Below the pieces are notes generated by a model, which did no database searches, was not told the origin of the DNA, and saw nothing but the letters and a program-made list of their open reading frames with translations. A stretch of DNA of 64,000 nt, taken from assembly GCF_000182925.2 (NCBI RefSeq), contig NC_026505.1:5394001-5458000 (forward strand), written 5' to 3'. Positions within the stretch are counted from its first letter, which is position 1. Each line of letters begins with the position of its first letter. The stretch comes from Neurospora crassa OR74A (Eukaryota; Ascomycota; Sordariomycetes; Sordariales; Sordariaceae). The translations under genes were made by a program, and so were the position numbers. This document shows, in pieces, positions 46,402 to 57,134 of the stretch.

Positions 46402-49400
46402 CTTGCGAGAGAGACTGAAATGTTTGTGGTCTGCGCGGACGCTCGTTAGGAGGAAGAAGTCAGTTCTGTAGATGTCTTTATTGTATCGCGTATGGAAACA
46501 GTGGCTTCACAGTGAAGGAAGTGCGTTGCCTTGAGTTACCTGTAACTCTAGCGCACGCTGAAACATCCAGTCTTGCCGTCGACATCACTAGATAGTTACT
46601 CGTCCAAATCTCAACTCTCATGCTTGAACATGATCATATCTGTGGGAGAAGGAGCAGATAGGCCCTCGGTTCTGCTTATGCTGCAAAATGGTTTACACTA
46701 ACTGCCAGAAACTGATACAGATCCGTAACCGATACCAAACAAGTTGGATGATGGAGAGGTGAGGAGGGTGAAGCAAACTTATGCCAAGCCTGTCGCTGGT
46801 TACTCACCGTATAATTCTTTTCACGGCTTGGTTAGCCAGAAGCTGACTAGGACACAACGTTTAGCTGTACCCATTTTTCAAGTTCACTACATCTCCCTAA
46901 GCTGCAACAAATTCCAGCTACGACGACACTCATGGTTGATAGTCTTTTTGTCGGACGTGACAGTTGTGATGTTCGCAAGCCTGCGATGATGGGTCCAGAG
47001 AATGTGACAACCTTGTGTCTTGTCCAGGTTGTTCGACACAAGAGTCCTGAAGCAAGAAAGAAGGACAGGGTCGGAGCTGAGCAGGGTAAAGTCGTTTGCT
47101 CCACGCTGAACTCTGACAGAAACGCCAGAATCAACACCAACGGGTCCTACATGTGGATGCGTGGGACCTATACAAGACAAGAATGACAGACATTATCTAG
47201 TTCTTTAGTTATGTATCTCAACCCCAAGACCAAGGAAACTATTGTGAAGATAATAGTGAAATAAAGCATATCATGTCAGGGTCCGCACCAGGATCAGGGT
47301 ATACCCATATGCATAAGCGTTACGAGTAAACATTCCTTCATGATTTAGACCAAGTTACGACGTGAGATGCTGCAGGTATCCTTCAGATACTAGACGCTGA
47401 TTTAATATCGCGAAATTAGTAGTCCGAGTGATAATAACGGGTCGGTGCATGGGTACTGTATGTGATAGGTGTGGATAGGTAGGTAGTCCTGAAAGTGAAT
47501 TCAGATACAGGATGTGGTGGTGGTATAGGTCAGGTTGGACTTCAAGTTAGACTGCGTCTGTTCTTCTTGTATGGATCTTGTACATAAAGCCTCGTACGGC
47601 CTTTTTTTGATACCCCATAAATGCTACGAACTGATTCACTATGGTAACTGTCCAGAGTTGATTTCGCCTTTGGGGGGGTCTCCAATTGAGTTTAGTTGGT
47701 GTTTGAGTTGAGTTGAGTTTCCTTGGTAAAGGAAGTTGAGTGAATCTGAGCGGCGTTGTACATAATACAATGATTGTACGACACTGAACAAACGCAGCCT
47801 TAGTACCAGGCCGTAAGTAAAGGGGTTCTCTTCCATAGTGTTTGGCACTGGAGACGGGGTCTAGAAGTGCCTCTGTATAGTATGATGCGTGCAGAGCAAG
47901 ATGGGGTAAGTAGGTGAAGCATTCGTTCTGGGGTGGAGATCCCAAGCTTAGAGGTGAGTGTTAGGGACGGGTGAGTACGGCGCAGGGCAAGGTATGAAGC
48001 AGTGGTGTGACAGTAAAAGACCCTACTAGTAATAAATGCAAGTCCACCTAAGGGTACTTGATAAGATGCAAGTGTCATGGCAGGTCCGGACTCAACAATG
48101 TGTATGTGAGTGTGACTCTAGTGAATGTCAAATGCCTAGCCTTTACTGTACAGAACGAGCAAAGAAGTGACGGATCAGTCCTATCTCGTGATGAGAGGTC
48201 CGAGTGATCGCGGCCCAGATGGAGATGGCTTTGATGACCTTGTCTGGGACCCTCTGGAGACACATACATACGTAGCTCTGACCTTTAGCTTGACGTCGAT
48301 GAGCTCTTAAGTGTGGGCTTGGTGCTGGGAAGAACCTGGGTTCCGTGAGCTCTTTTTTTCTGGTGTGGTGAGAGCTTAGGTTAAGGTTGGGAAGCTGGTA
48401 TGTACAACAGAATAATCACATCGACACGGTAAATGAGAGAGGTATCTGCCGTACTGCCCCGCTGCCCAAGGACATGAACAATCGACGGGAGGGGGGGGGG
48501 GGGAGCCCCACGCATCTTTACTGGTACTGTTGTACGACTCGACGTTCACTGGAGACTATGTAAGAAGCCCAATGTAGAGTATGCAAGAGGCAGCGATAAC
48601 AGAATGCAACGATAAGAGCAAGAAGGAGAAGAACTCCGGAAAGAAAGAGAGCATGACCATGGGCCATGGCGAGACACGGTTCCTCGTCTCGGGAAGCGAT
48701 CCCGAAAAGTCCATTGATTGGCCAGGTTGCTTGACGAAGGATGATTGGTCTTGCTTCGTTTTTCTGCAACGACTTGTCGTGCATCATCGTGCCTTTTTGT
48801 TGGCATGCGTCTGTCGTGCTTGGGCTCTCTGCTCAGTCAGATGCATCCATCAGTGATGAGATGGATCAGGGTGTCGAGAGGTGATGCTGTCTGGTTGTGG
48901 ACTGGTTAAGTGGTTACCCTTTAAGCGAGAACGGGAGGCAATATCACGGGCTTTCAAATGGTCATGACCAGTTGTTGATGGACTGACACAACGGACGACT
49001 TGTGGTAGAGGAGGACGGGAGAGCATCGGCCATCGAGGACCTAGGTCAGTTGTGGAGTTGTAAGGGGGCGAGTGCACGAGTCATTGTGTGGCCTTAGCTC
49101 CACGGAAGCTGCCAGAGCTGGGGAGACTGTCGATGTGGATCACAGTCCAGTGAGCAACCGAGTGAGGCCCGGGCCGGCAAACGGGCTGAAGTGTGTCAGA
49201 TCAACGGGCAGCGAACTGGTCTCAAACGGGATATTTTCGACAATCAATCATTCCTTGATTGTCCTTCGTCTTCGGAGTAGCTTCAAATATCAGACTCGGA
49301 AGACAAACATACATCAAATCCTTTTAAACATGGTTGCCATCACCTCGTAACCTCAGCTCCCCTCGAGGTTGACGAAGCCCAGAAGCGGGCGGCAACAAGA

Positions 49401-50299
49401 CCCACCTCAGAGCGTCAGGTTCCGTGTCCGCAGGCTTTCCCGTCCCCGCGCCTTCGATTCCAGGCCGGGCTTCCTTGGGCGGTGTCTGGCAACCTAGCAC
49501 TAGCTTCCAGGCGGCCAGGCCCCAACCTATCTCCATTCCACTTCCACCACCTCACTTAGCTGCCCGCGATTCTGCCCAGGGTTTCCGCCCAGTATTGCTC
49601 CTACCGCCTGCCCGCCACGCTACGTAGGTAGAGGAGGTGCTCTTCGTAAACTTCACAAGTTCACACCTGCTTTGGGCTTGCTGCGTAATTCCGATTCTTT
49701 CTATCGTCCATCCTTTCACTTTGGCTACTATTTTTCTCAGTCCTCGACACCAAGTCAACTTTCCAACTTTCCCATCCCCAGTTGTGCGCCCACGTCTTCC
49801 GACTGTAACCTCTGTTCAGCTTGCTTCTTTCCCCTGCCCAGCCAACATTCCTGGCCGGCTTTGTTTCTGACCCCCGACCCTTTTTTTTCTAATATTTTTA
49901 CCCCAAACCAAACAAAACCCGCCCGCCGAGGGATCCAAGCTTGTTGCCATCCCTCCCTGCGAGCTTCGGACTCGACTTTGGACGACAGCCGTCACAGACC
50001 TCCCCCACATCTTTCTGCACCGCAGCGCGGTTACGGACACACAAGATCCCAACCCGTTCTTTTGACATCTTCTCCCGAGGAGAGGACCAACCACACCACC
50101 ACGCTAGAAATTGTCCATGCGACTGGGCCTCCCTGTCCTGACGTCGTCTGGTCCACCACGGCAACGCATGAGTTTGCCGATCACCGATAACATCACCACC
50201 GTCGAAGCTCCCTGCCCCCCCTCCATCGGCTGAACAGCTCCGACGCGATCATCCCTATATCCTTTCTCTCCCTACCTCGATCACCGCCAAATAGAAACA
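46402..50299. other. Intergenic 3.9 kb: no gene recognised; includes the long leader of the Btz gene
   Basis: No open frame here shows a domain, signal peptide or consistent codon bias. Landmarks are a G13 homopolymer at 48491-48503, GGT-rich stretches near 47510-47530 and 47660-47730, and a pyrimidine-rich leader (about 49650-50295) ending in CAAATAGAAACA just before the next start. A non-coding RNA cannot be excluded from sequence alone. Confidence 0.4.
48491..48503 (+). repeat. G13 homopolymer
   Basis: Thirteen consecutive G, preceded by GGGA and followed by AGCCCC. The exact length is prone to sequencing error. Confidence 0.8.
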
Positions 50300-52522
50300 A
50301 TGGCTTCCGCCGCGCCCAGACGCAGAAAGGTCATCGGTCAGCGTCGCAGGGTTGAGGACGAGGGTGAAGAGGAGGGCCCTGACACCTTGGACCTCGACGA
50401 CGACTCGGTCACAGAAGCCTCCATCGCAAGCGACGACCACGACCTCGCTGATAACGACAGCGACACTAGCAATGTCGACGAGGTCTCTCCCTCCTCCCCC
50501 AAACTTCACAAGCATGTCGGCAATGGCGCCGCGAAAGCTGGAACCAGGCGCCGCGCGAGCGACACGGCTGTCGCCAAGTCTGGCGAGAAGCCCACCGTGA
50601 CGGATACGGAAATTATGCTACATGGACTATCACTGGCCGACAAGGATGGCGAGGTTGAGGAAGTCGACTTTGATAAAGTTCAGCATCATGAGAAAGGCCC
50701 TGCTGCCAAGGACCCCGCGGCGCCTGTCGTCGTGAGCTCGAACTCTGTCACAAAGCAGTCGCGCGTCCTCCCACACGAACAGAAACGGCGCTCGGAACAT
50801 GAAGAATACCGGCGGAAGAGGGACGAAGACCCGACCTTTGTGCCCAACCGGGGTGCTTTCTTTCTACACGATCATCGTCATGCTGGACCGGCCGCGAACG
50901 GCTTCCGCCCATTTACTCGACCAGGCCGTGGAAGGGGTGGTGGACGAGGTGGTGGGCTTGTGGGCCCATTCACGTCTGTAAAGTAAGCTGGCCAAGATTC
51001 TGTTGCATATCTGTTGGTACTCGCATATACTGACCGCTGCTGCAGCCCACCTAGCAACCCCTCCGACCCCACGACGAGCGGGCCTTGGGCTCACGATATG
51101 CACGAAGAGGTCGCCGGCCCTCGCCCTCAACGACAGCAGCCACCCAGATACATGCCTGACGATGAAGGTCCTCCAAATGGAAACGGTGTCATACACAACG
51201 CGCCACTGAGCAACACCCATATCAACCGGGCCATGTCCTGCGTCAAGCCCCTTGGCAACGTAACCGTCCGCGTCTTCATCCCCAACATCAGCCTTGGGCC
51301 CAAAAGCTTCCCTAGCATACCCTTGAAACAGTACACGAAGCTTCCCGATCATCGTCCGCCTCTGCGAAGGGATAAGCCCGTCAGGATCTCCATACCATAC
51401 CACAATTTCCCTGTGATGCCTCGCTATATCTTCCCGGCTAGCGATAGATCATTCATCTTCATCCCGCGCGCTTTGCGCCCGAACAACCAGCGCGGTCGCG
51501 GCAAGGGCCCGCGTTCTGCCTATGGTTCCATTGGGGGCTTCTCTCGCAGGACTAGTGTGTTTGGAGGAAGCTTCTACGGCAGCGCCTATTCACCTAGCAT
51601 TGCTATGAGTCGACGATCATCGATTGGCAGAGACTTTATGATGTCGCCGACGGGCTCTGTAATCTCCCGGCCACCTCTTCCTGTTGACGCCAACAGACCC
51701 GTTGTCCGTCTGCCACCGCACGTACAGCAGCAGCCAACGATGGTCGCAACCCAAAATATGCCCATGATGGAGCCGTCCATCAACAACATCCCACAGCCGC
51801 AAATCCATCCTCTCCCACAAAAGCCTGCTTTCCAGGACAGCACTGGCACCGCTATCCCCATGCATCAACCGCGTCCCCAGAAGTCTGTGTCGGTTGAGAA
51901 CATCGAGACGCCAGCGCACCCAACGGCTGCTGCACCTCCAGCTTATCAACAAGCTTTCCATCAGCAAGTTCCTCCTCAATTGGAATCGCATGCTCGGAAC
52001 CCATCATACCAGTCCCAGGTTTCGACGACTCCCCTTTCACAGATTCCCGAGCGAGCTATCCATGCCGCTCCATTCCAGCCCAACACTTTCTCACAGCCCG
52101 GTTTCTACGCCCAGCCGGTGCAGATGATGCCTCCTCAGCAGGGATACTATTATCCTCAGGGAATGGGCACCGATATGCAGCCGAATGCAGCGGCGCCCGC
52201 TTTTATTCCTGGAGGGGTTCCGATGCCTCAGCCTATGGGATACACAACATCTGGGCCAGTCGACCCAGTAGCGGCCGCGAATGCTCAGGCCAGTGGGCAA
52301 AACGGTGCCTCGCAAGGTCCTGTCGCCCAAGAAATCAACGGTATGGTGTACTATTATGATCCGAACACGCTTCCTGCCATGGTTACATACCCCCAGTATC
52401 CAGCTGCAGCGCCGGCCTATGGAGGTCCTGGCGTGGTTGGGATGGGAGGCATGATGGCTCCCGGGCCAGATGCCTTCTATTATCAACCGCCGCAGCCGGG
52501 AATGGTTTACTATGCTCAATAG
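50300..52522 (+). CDS. Btz/CASC3 (Barentsz/MLN51)-domain protein, likely exon-junction-complex partner of eIF4A3
   Basis: Exons 50300-50982 and 51046-52522 give 719 aa. The 63-bp intron (AA|GTAAGC ... ACTGACC ... GCTGCAG) sits in a codon, joining GPFTSVN to PPSN. Residues about 175-215 carry the Btz signature: RDEDPTFVPNRGAFFLHDHR, then FRPFTRPGRGRGG. In animal CASC3 this segment wraps around eIF4AIII and contacts RNA. The N-terminus is acidic with basic RRRK patches. The C-terminal 300 residues are Pro/Gln/Met-rich with YYYPQGM- and YYDP-type repeats, as in RNA-granule proteins. A role in nuclear mRNA surveillance or localisation is inferred from the family. No membrane or signal sequence. 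Confidence 0.85.
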
Positions 52523-54129
52523 GACGCGGCATGGTGGCTTGATGGTAGCTGATCGGGTTGACAAGTGGATGGCTGGGATATCTGGGAAGGGCTGCTCGAA
52601 TACCTGTCTGCTCATGGATGGTCGGATGCTTTTCAAAAGGAGAGGTTTCAGGCAACTGCGTTGTCGTTTGAGAAACCACAGACGAATTCTGTGGATGGAC
52701 ATGGGAGATGACGACCAGTAATGGAGCACAGCATCACACATTCAGTGTTGGGTCTGTCCTCAGCGTTGAAGGGTGCAGAATCTCCATGATTATCCCAAGC
52801 AATCCAACCACCTAACGTACCTACCTATTGCTTCCATTAATGCACGACTGCGTTCGTCTTACCTCCAACCTCTTTGAGTTATTGATGAATCCCACGATCA
52901 GGTGTATTTTTTTCTTGTCCAGGTGGCCATGTATGTTTTCAGGTTTCTATAGCGGGTCGGTCAGGTGGTTTCGGCGGCGGCGGCGGCAGAATTGTTTTGT
53001 TTCTTTACCCGTGTTGTGTTATATTGCAAGCGACTTGATGTTTGGTCGTGATATTTTGATGTCTATTCTCTTGTACGACAATATCATTGCATTGCTGGCG
53101 ACGGCCAATTTCCATGTTAGAGGTACATGCGGATGAGTCCTCTTTTCGCGTGCTTCGGTCAGCCTTTGCATGCTTCTTGTTGACATGTCTCATGCGCAAG
53201 TGGTTTTAGACTCTCTCTGGAACTCTCTGCTACGATCGTAGGTGTTTTGATATGGCGTTTGTCGAGCATGGCCTTCTCCTGAAAAGAGGACTCTCCTCGT
53301 AAGCCGCCCTGTACAATATTTGATGGTCTGCGTGATACTATATATAGCGTGTATATAAACCACCTGACTTTAACCTGATAAAGTTTGGTCCCGAGCACTC
53401 ATATTTCCGCTTCGATGGTGAAGATATGGAAACTACTGATATTGGGGGCATAAAGGAGAACTGAAGGCGGAGGTGAACCAAGAAAGAGGCGGTGATTTGC
53501 CAGGGTTAGGGTACATGGTGGAAAATCATCGCGTCACTACTATTGGTAAGTCTACAGCAACTTCCAACTCCAGGGCGTTCGGATCAACCCCACAATTTGC
53601 GTTCCTTCTCCCGAAATGACGGGCGATGGCTGTGCAAGAAGGATTAAGTTGTGAAGATGTGTCCGTTTCAGATGTTGAAAACATTGAACAGAAAGATGCC
53701 ATGTGACTCATGACTCAAGAGATTTGGATACGAAAGATAACACGTTTGCTGGGGTTGTGAGTGTCTTTCGGTGTGTTAGTTCGGATTCTAGGCTTTCAAG
53801 GACGGACGCTGGGTTCGGGCCAGGATGGACATATGGTCGGGAACGCAACGTATACTTCCTATTCACGAAGCTATAAACTCAAGGCGCTCCTCAATACTTG
53901 CCGTTGGGAAGAATTATCAAGTGTTACTGAATCTTCTCAAGAATTCACTTCCATATTGCACCTTTTATAGAACTTGCAGGTCACTTCTTCCAAGCGGCCT
54001 TTGTCCGTCAGAGGAGCTCCATCGCTTATTCGGTTACTGCGTCATAGCATCGACGACGACGACAAGACAAGCACTCAACACAAAACGTCAGCAATTCAAC
54101 AGGAAAACACTCGCTCAGGTACATTCAAG
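52523..54129. other. Intergenic 1.6 kb: 3' region of the Btz gene and promoter of the CofD-like gene
   Basis: No supported gene. Contains a TATATATA-rich stretch at 53338-53355 and a CGACGACGACGA run near 54050-54062 in the probable leader, which ends AGGTACATTCAAG directly before the start codon. Confidence 0.45.
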
Positions 54130-56161
54130 ATGAGCGACAAAAGGACGGGCATCACCGTTTTCTCTGGAGGTATATCGGCCTGACTTCAGCCACTAATTCC
54201 CCCAGACTTCTGCACGTTTTTTTCTTTCTTTTTTCTGTTCCATCGTTAATTCCCTTGGGGAGAACCCTGCTGAGTGGACACTTGAGCTAACAACCACGGC
54301 AACAACCCAAAGGCACCGCGGCGAACAGCCTTGTTGATGTGTTCAACGGGATCATTGAAAAGAAGAATTGTCAACTCAACTATATCATCCCAATTAGTGA
54401 CAATGGAGGAAGTTCGTCCGAGTTGATTAGGTTCATTGGAGGGCCAAGTGAGTGAGACCCTTTCTGGCCGTGTGAAAACGAGAGCTAATAATCATGCTAC
54501 AGGTGTTGGTGATATTCGGAGTAAGTCTTCAAACTCATACATGGCAGACAAGAACCCGAAGATGAACCTCCTACTAACACAACCCAGGCCGTCTCGTCCG
54601 CCTTATCCCAAACCCCTCCAATAACCAAGAAAAAGCCGCCCTCAAAGCGCTCTTCGAGTACCGTCTCCCCGGTGATCCATCAAAGGCCCGTATAGAATGG
54701 CTCGACATCGTCGAAGCCCGCCACCTTCTCTGGGCCTACATCTCGTCTCCCAAACGAGAACTCATCCGGTCCATCCTCAACACCTTGAACCTCGAGATCG
54801 TCAAGCGAACCCGGCCAACGTCCACCTTCAACTTCGCCGAAGCCTCCATCGGCAACATGTTCCTGACCGGCGCCCGCATCTTCTCCGGCTCCTTTGAGTC
54901 CGCCATCTACCTCCTCTCCATGATCTGCTCCATCCCGCCCAACGTCAGCGTCCTCCCCGCCATCAACTCCAACTTCACGCACCACATCTCCGCCGGCCTC
55001 GAAGACGGCACGACCATCGCAGGGCAGGTAGCCATCAGCCACCCGAGCGCGCCCACCGCTTTGCCAGACGACGTCAAGATCTCGCTGGCCACGCCCTCCT
55101 TCCCTCCCTTGTTGCACGGGGGACACGGCCACGGCGCTCCTCCCTCCTCGGCAAACCTTCACCCCGCCGCCATGGTGGCCATGGCGATGCACGACGGCGG
55201 CATCATCAAGCTGCCTCCTCAGCATTTGACCGTCCCATCTACTGCTGGATCCTCCTCCTCCACCGCCGCCTCCTCCTCCTCCGTAACCACGTCGCAAAAA
55301 ACCACCCCAACCAAACCCACCTTCCCCTCTCTCCCCTCCCGCCCCGGCGCAAGAGCCCGCTCCCGAACCGAAACCGAAGACGCCTCCCTCCCTGGCTCTC
55401 TCCCCTCTCTGCGCACGCAAAATATCTCGTTTAGCAAATCCGATTCGGACGAAGCCGACCAGTTGAGTGCACGGATCGAAAGGGTGTGGTACATTAATCC
55501 GTACGGGCACGAGATCTGGCCGAACGCGAATCCCAAGGTGATTGATGCGTTGGCGGGGACGACCATGGTGGTGTACAGCATTGGGAGTTTGTGGACGAGT
55601 ATTGTGCCTAGTTTGGTGTTGAGGGGGGTGGGGGAGGCTTTGGCGGGTGAGGAAGAGGAGGAGGAGGAGGAGGAGGAGGACCAAAGTGAGGAGGGGGAGC
55701 AAGGGCAAGGACAAGGGGGAATGAAAACGACGACGACGACGACGAAAAAGGTATTGGTGCTGAACGCGACGATTGATCGCGAGACAGGGCCAAAGAGTAA
55801 ACCCATGACGGCGACGGATTTCGTCAGAGCGGTGGCCGATGCCGGGGAGCAATCGCGGAGAAGTGATCCGACTTATCAACCTCGTCCTCACGGTAAGGAT
55901 GACAATGATCTGGGGGCGGATAAGGATAGAGAAGGGAGACTGCTAAGAAAATACGTCACGCACTTGATCTATCTAGACGGACAAGAAGTGGGTGGACAGC
56001 TGGCGAGGACGGGGACAGCGCCAAAGGTGGACGTGAAGGAGCTGGAAGGGTTGGGGATCAAGTGTGTTAGGGTGGAGGGGAGAGTCCAGGAGGATGGGAA
56101 GGAGGTTAGGTATGATGAGGGGGGGTTGGGGGAGGCTTTGGAGGGGATTCTTGATGAGTGA
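54130..56161 (+). CDS. CofD/YvcK (UPF0052)-family protein with an 18-nt micro-exon
   Basis: Four exons, 54130-54169, 54313-54447, 54503-54520 and 54588-56161, give 588 aa; introns 143, 55 and 67 bp. The start is MSDKRTGITVFSGG-TAANSLVD, a Gly-rich nucleotide-binding loop as in CofD/YvcK proteins. YIIPISDNGGSSSELIRFIGGPS-VGDIRSRLVRLIP follows, in which the 18-nt exon 3 supplies VGDIR. NFAEASIGNMFLTGARIF and VLPAINSNFTHHISAGLEDG are further family landmarks. CofD transfers 2-phospholactate in F420 synthesis and bacterial YvcK controls wall precursor flux. Fungi are not known to make F420, so the eukaryotic branch has an unknown sugar-nucleotide-related role. Poly-Ser/Thr and poly-Glu inserts (about 55250-55290, 55650-55690) interrupt the domain. 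The antisense frame at 54680-55891 is a shadow. Confidence 0.9.
54503..54520 (+). other. 18-nt micro-exon of the CofD-like gene
   Basis: GTGTTGGTGATATTCGGA lies between CTACAG and GTAAGTC. With flanking split codons it encodes the conserved (S)VGDIR(S). Skipping it keeps frame (18 = 6 codons) but removes a conserved family motif. Confidence 0.8.
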
Positions 56162-56699
56162 GTAGTATAATCTATAGTGAGGGAGAATAAATATTCTGAA
56201 GAATGGGTGGTGGTGGTGGTGGTGGAAATAATCATTTGGGTAGTAAGTAATGATAATATATTTCTTTTCCCCTCCGGTGATGTCGGTGAGGCCTCGGATG
56301 TTGAGATTTGGTGGTTCGGGGGTTAATTAGGAAGCATGTGTGGATGACATATTTTTTTCTCTTGCAGGATTTAACCAAAGGATCTGTAGACGTGAGAGAA
56401 TGTTAACGTGGTAACAAAATACCAAGACGAAGGAAGAGGCATGTAGAACCAAAATAGAAAACAGTTGATGTGAAGGCTAGCCAGACGTCTGTGGTTTTTG
56501 TTACAAAAATCGAATAGGTGAGTAGGTACAATTTCCAACTTCGGACCTACATACCAAACTTGCCCATCCCCGCCAGCCTTCCAAATCAGGAATCCGATTT
56601 AATGTATAAGTATGATCCAAATCAACAAGAATTACCAAAACAGCGATTTGATCCGTCTTGTACTGTCTTTTCTTCAACTCATCATCCATCTCATCCACG

Positions 56700-56735
56700 G
56701 TTCCGGTCCCGGTCACGGTCCCGGTCACGGTCCGA
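56700..56735. repeat. 12-bp minisatellite GGTCCCGGTCAC
   Basis: About three imperfect tandem copies (CGGTTCCGGTCCCGGTCACGG and onward). Confidence 0.75.
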
Positions 56736-57085
56736 ACCTTGTCCCGTGTCTTCAACATCTTGCCGGATTTGCGAAGGAGATATATATATATATATATATT
56801 TTTCCACCGAGAAAAAAAAAAAAAAAAAAGAAAGAAAAAGCAAGTTGCCGTCTGCATCACAAACCCACTCTGCTGCTTGGCTGACTATATGTGCGCCTGT
56901 GCAGTTGAGGAGGAGCTGGAACTCTCACGCTTCTTGAAGGTCTGGGACTGGAACTTTCTCCTCTCGATAGTGGGCAGATTTGTTATGCTGGTATGTGGTT
57001 ATTGAAGGGATAAGTGAATCACGGACTGGAGTCTCGCGCAGATGGATAAGATGAAATGGTGAGGTGTGGCATTGGAAGAAAGCTA

Positions 57086-57088
<3 letters not shown>

Positions 57089-57131
<43 letters not shown>
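57089..57131 (+). repeat. A43 homopolymer
   Basis: Forty-three consecutive A between CTAAGC and GGGAAAGAG. Homopolymers this long are rare outside retroposed poly(A) tails; exact length is uncertain in any assembly. Confidence 0.8.

Positions 57132-57134
<3 letters not shown>

Noticed and set aside
54680-55891. 403-aa minus-strand frame
   Set aside because: Antisense to the CofD/YvcK-like gene, which has clear conserved motifs and splice sites.
57089-57131. Poly(A) run as the tail of a LINE-type element
   Set aside because: No reverse-transcriptase-like coding, no target duplication and no recognisable body upstream. Recorded only as a homopolymer.
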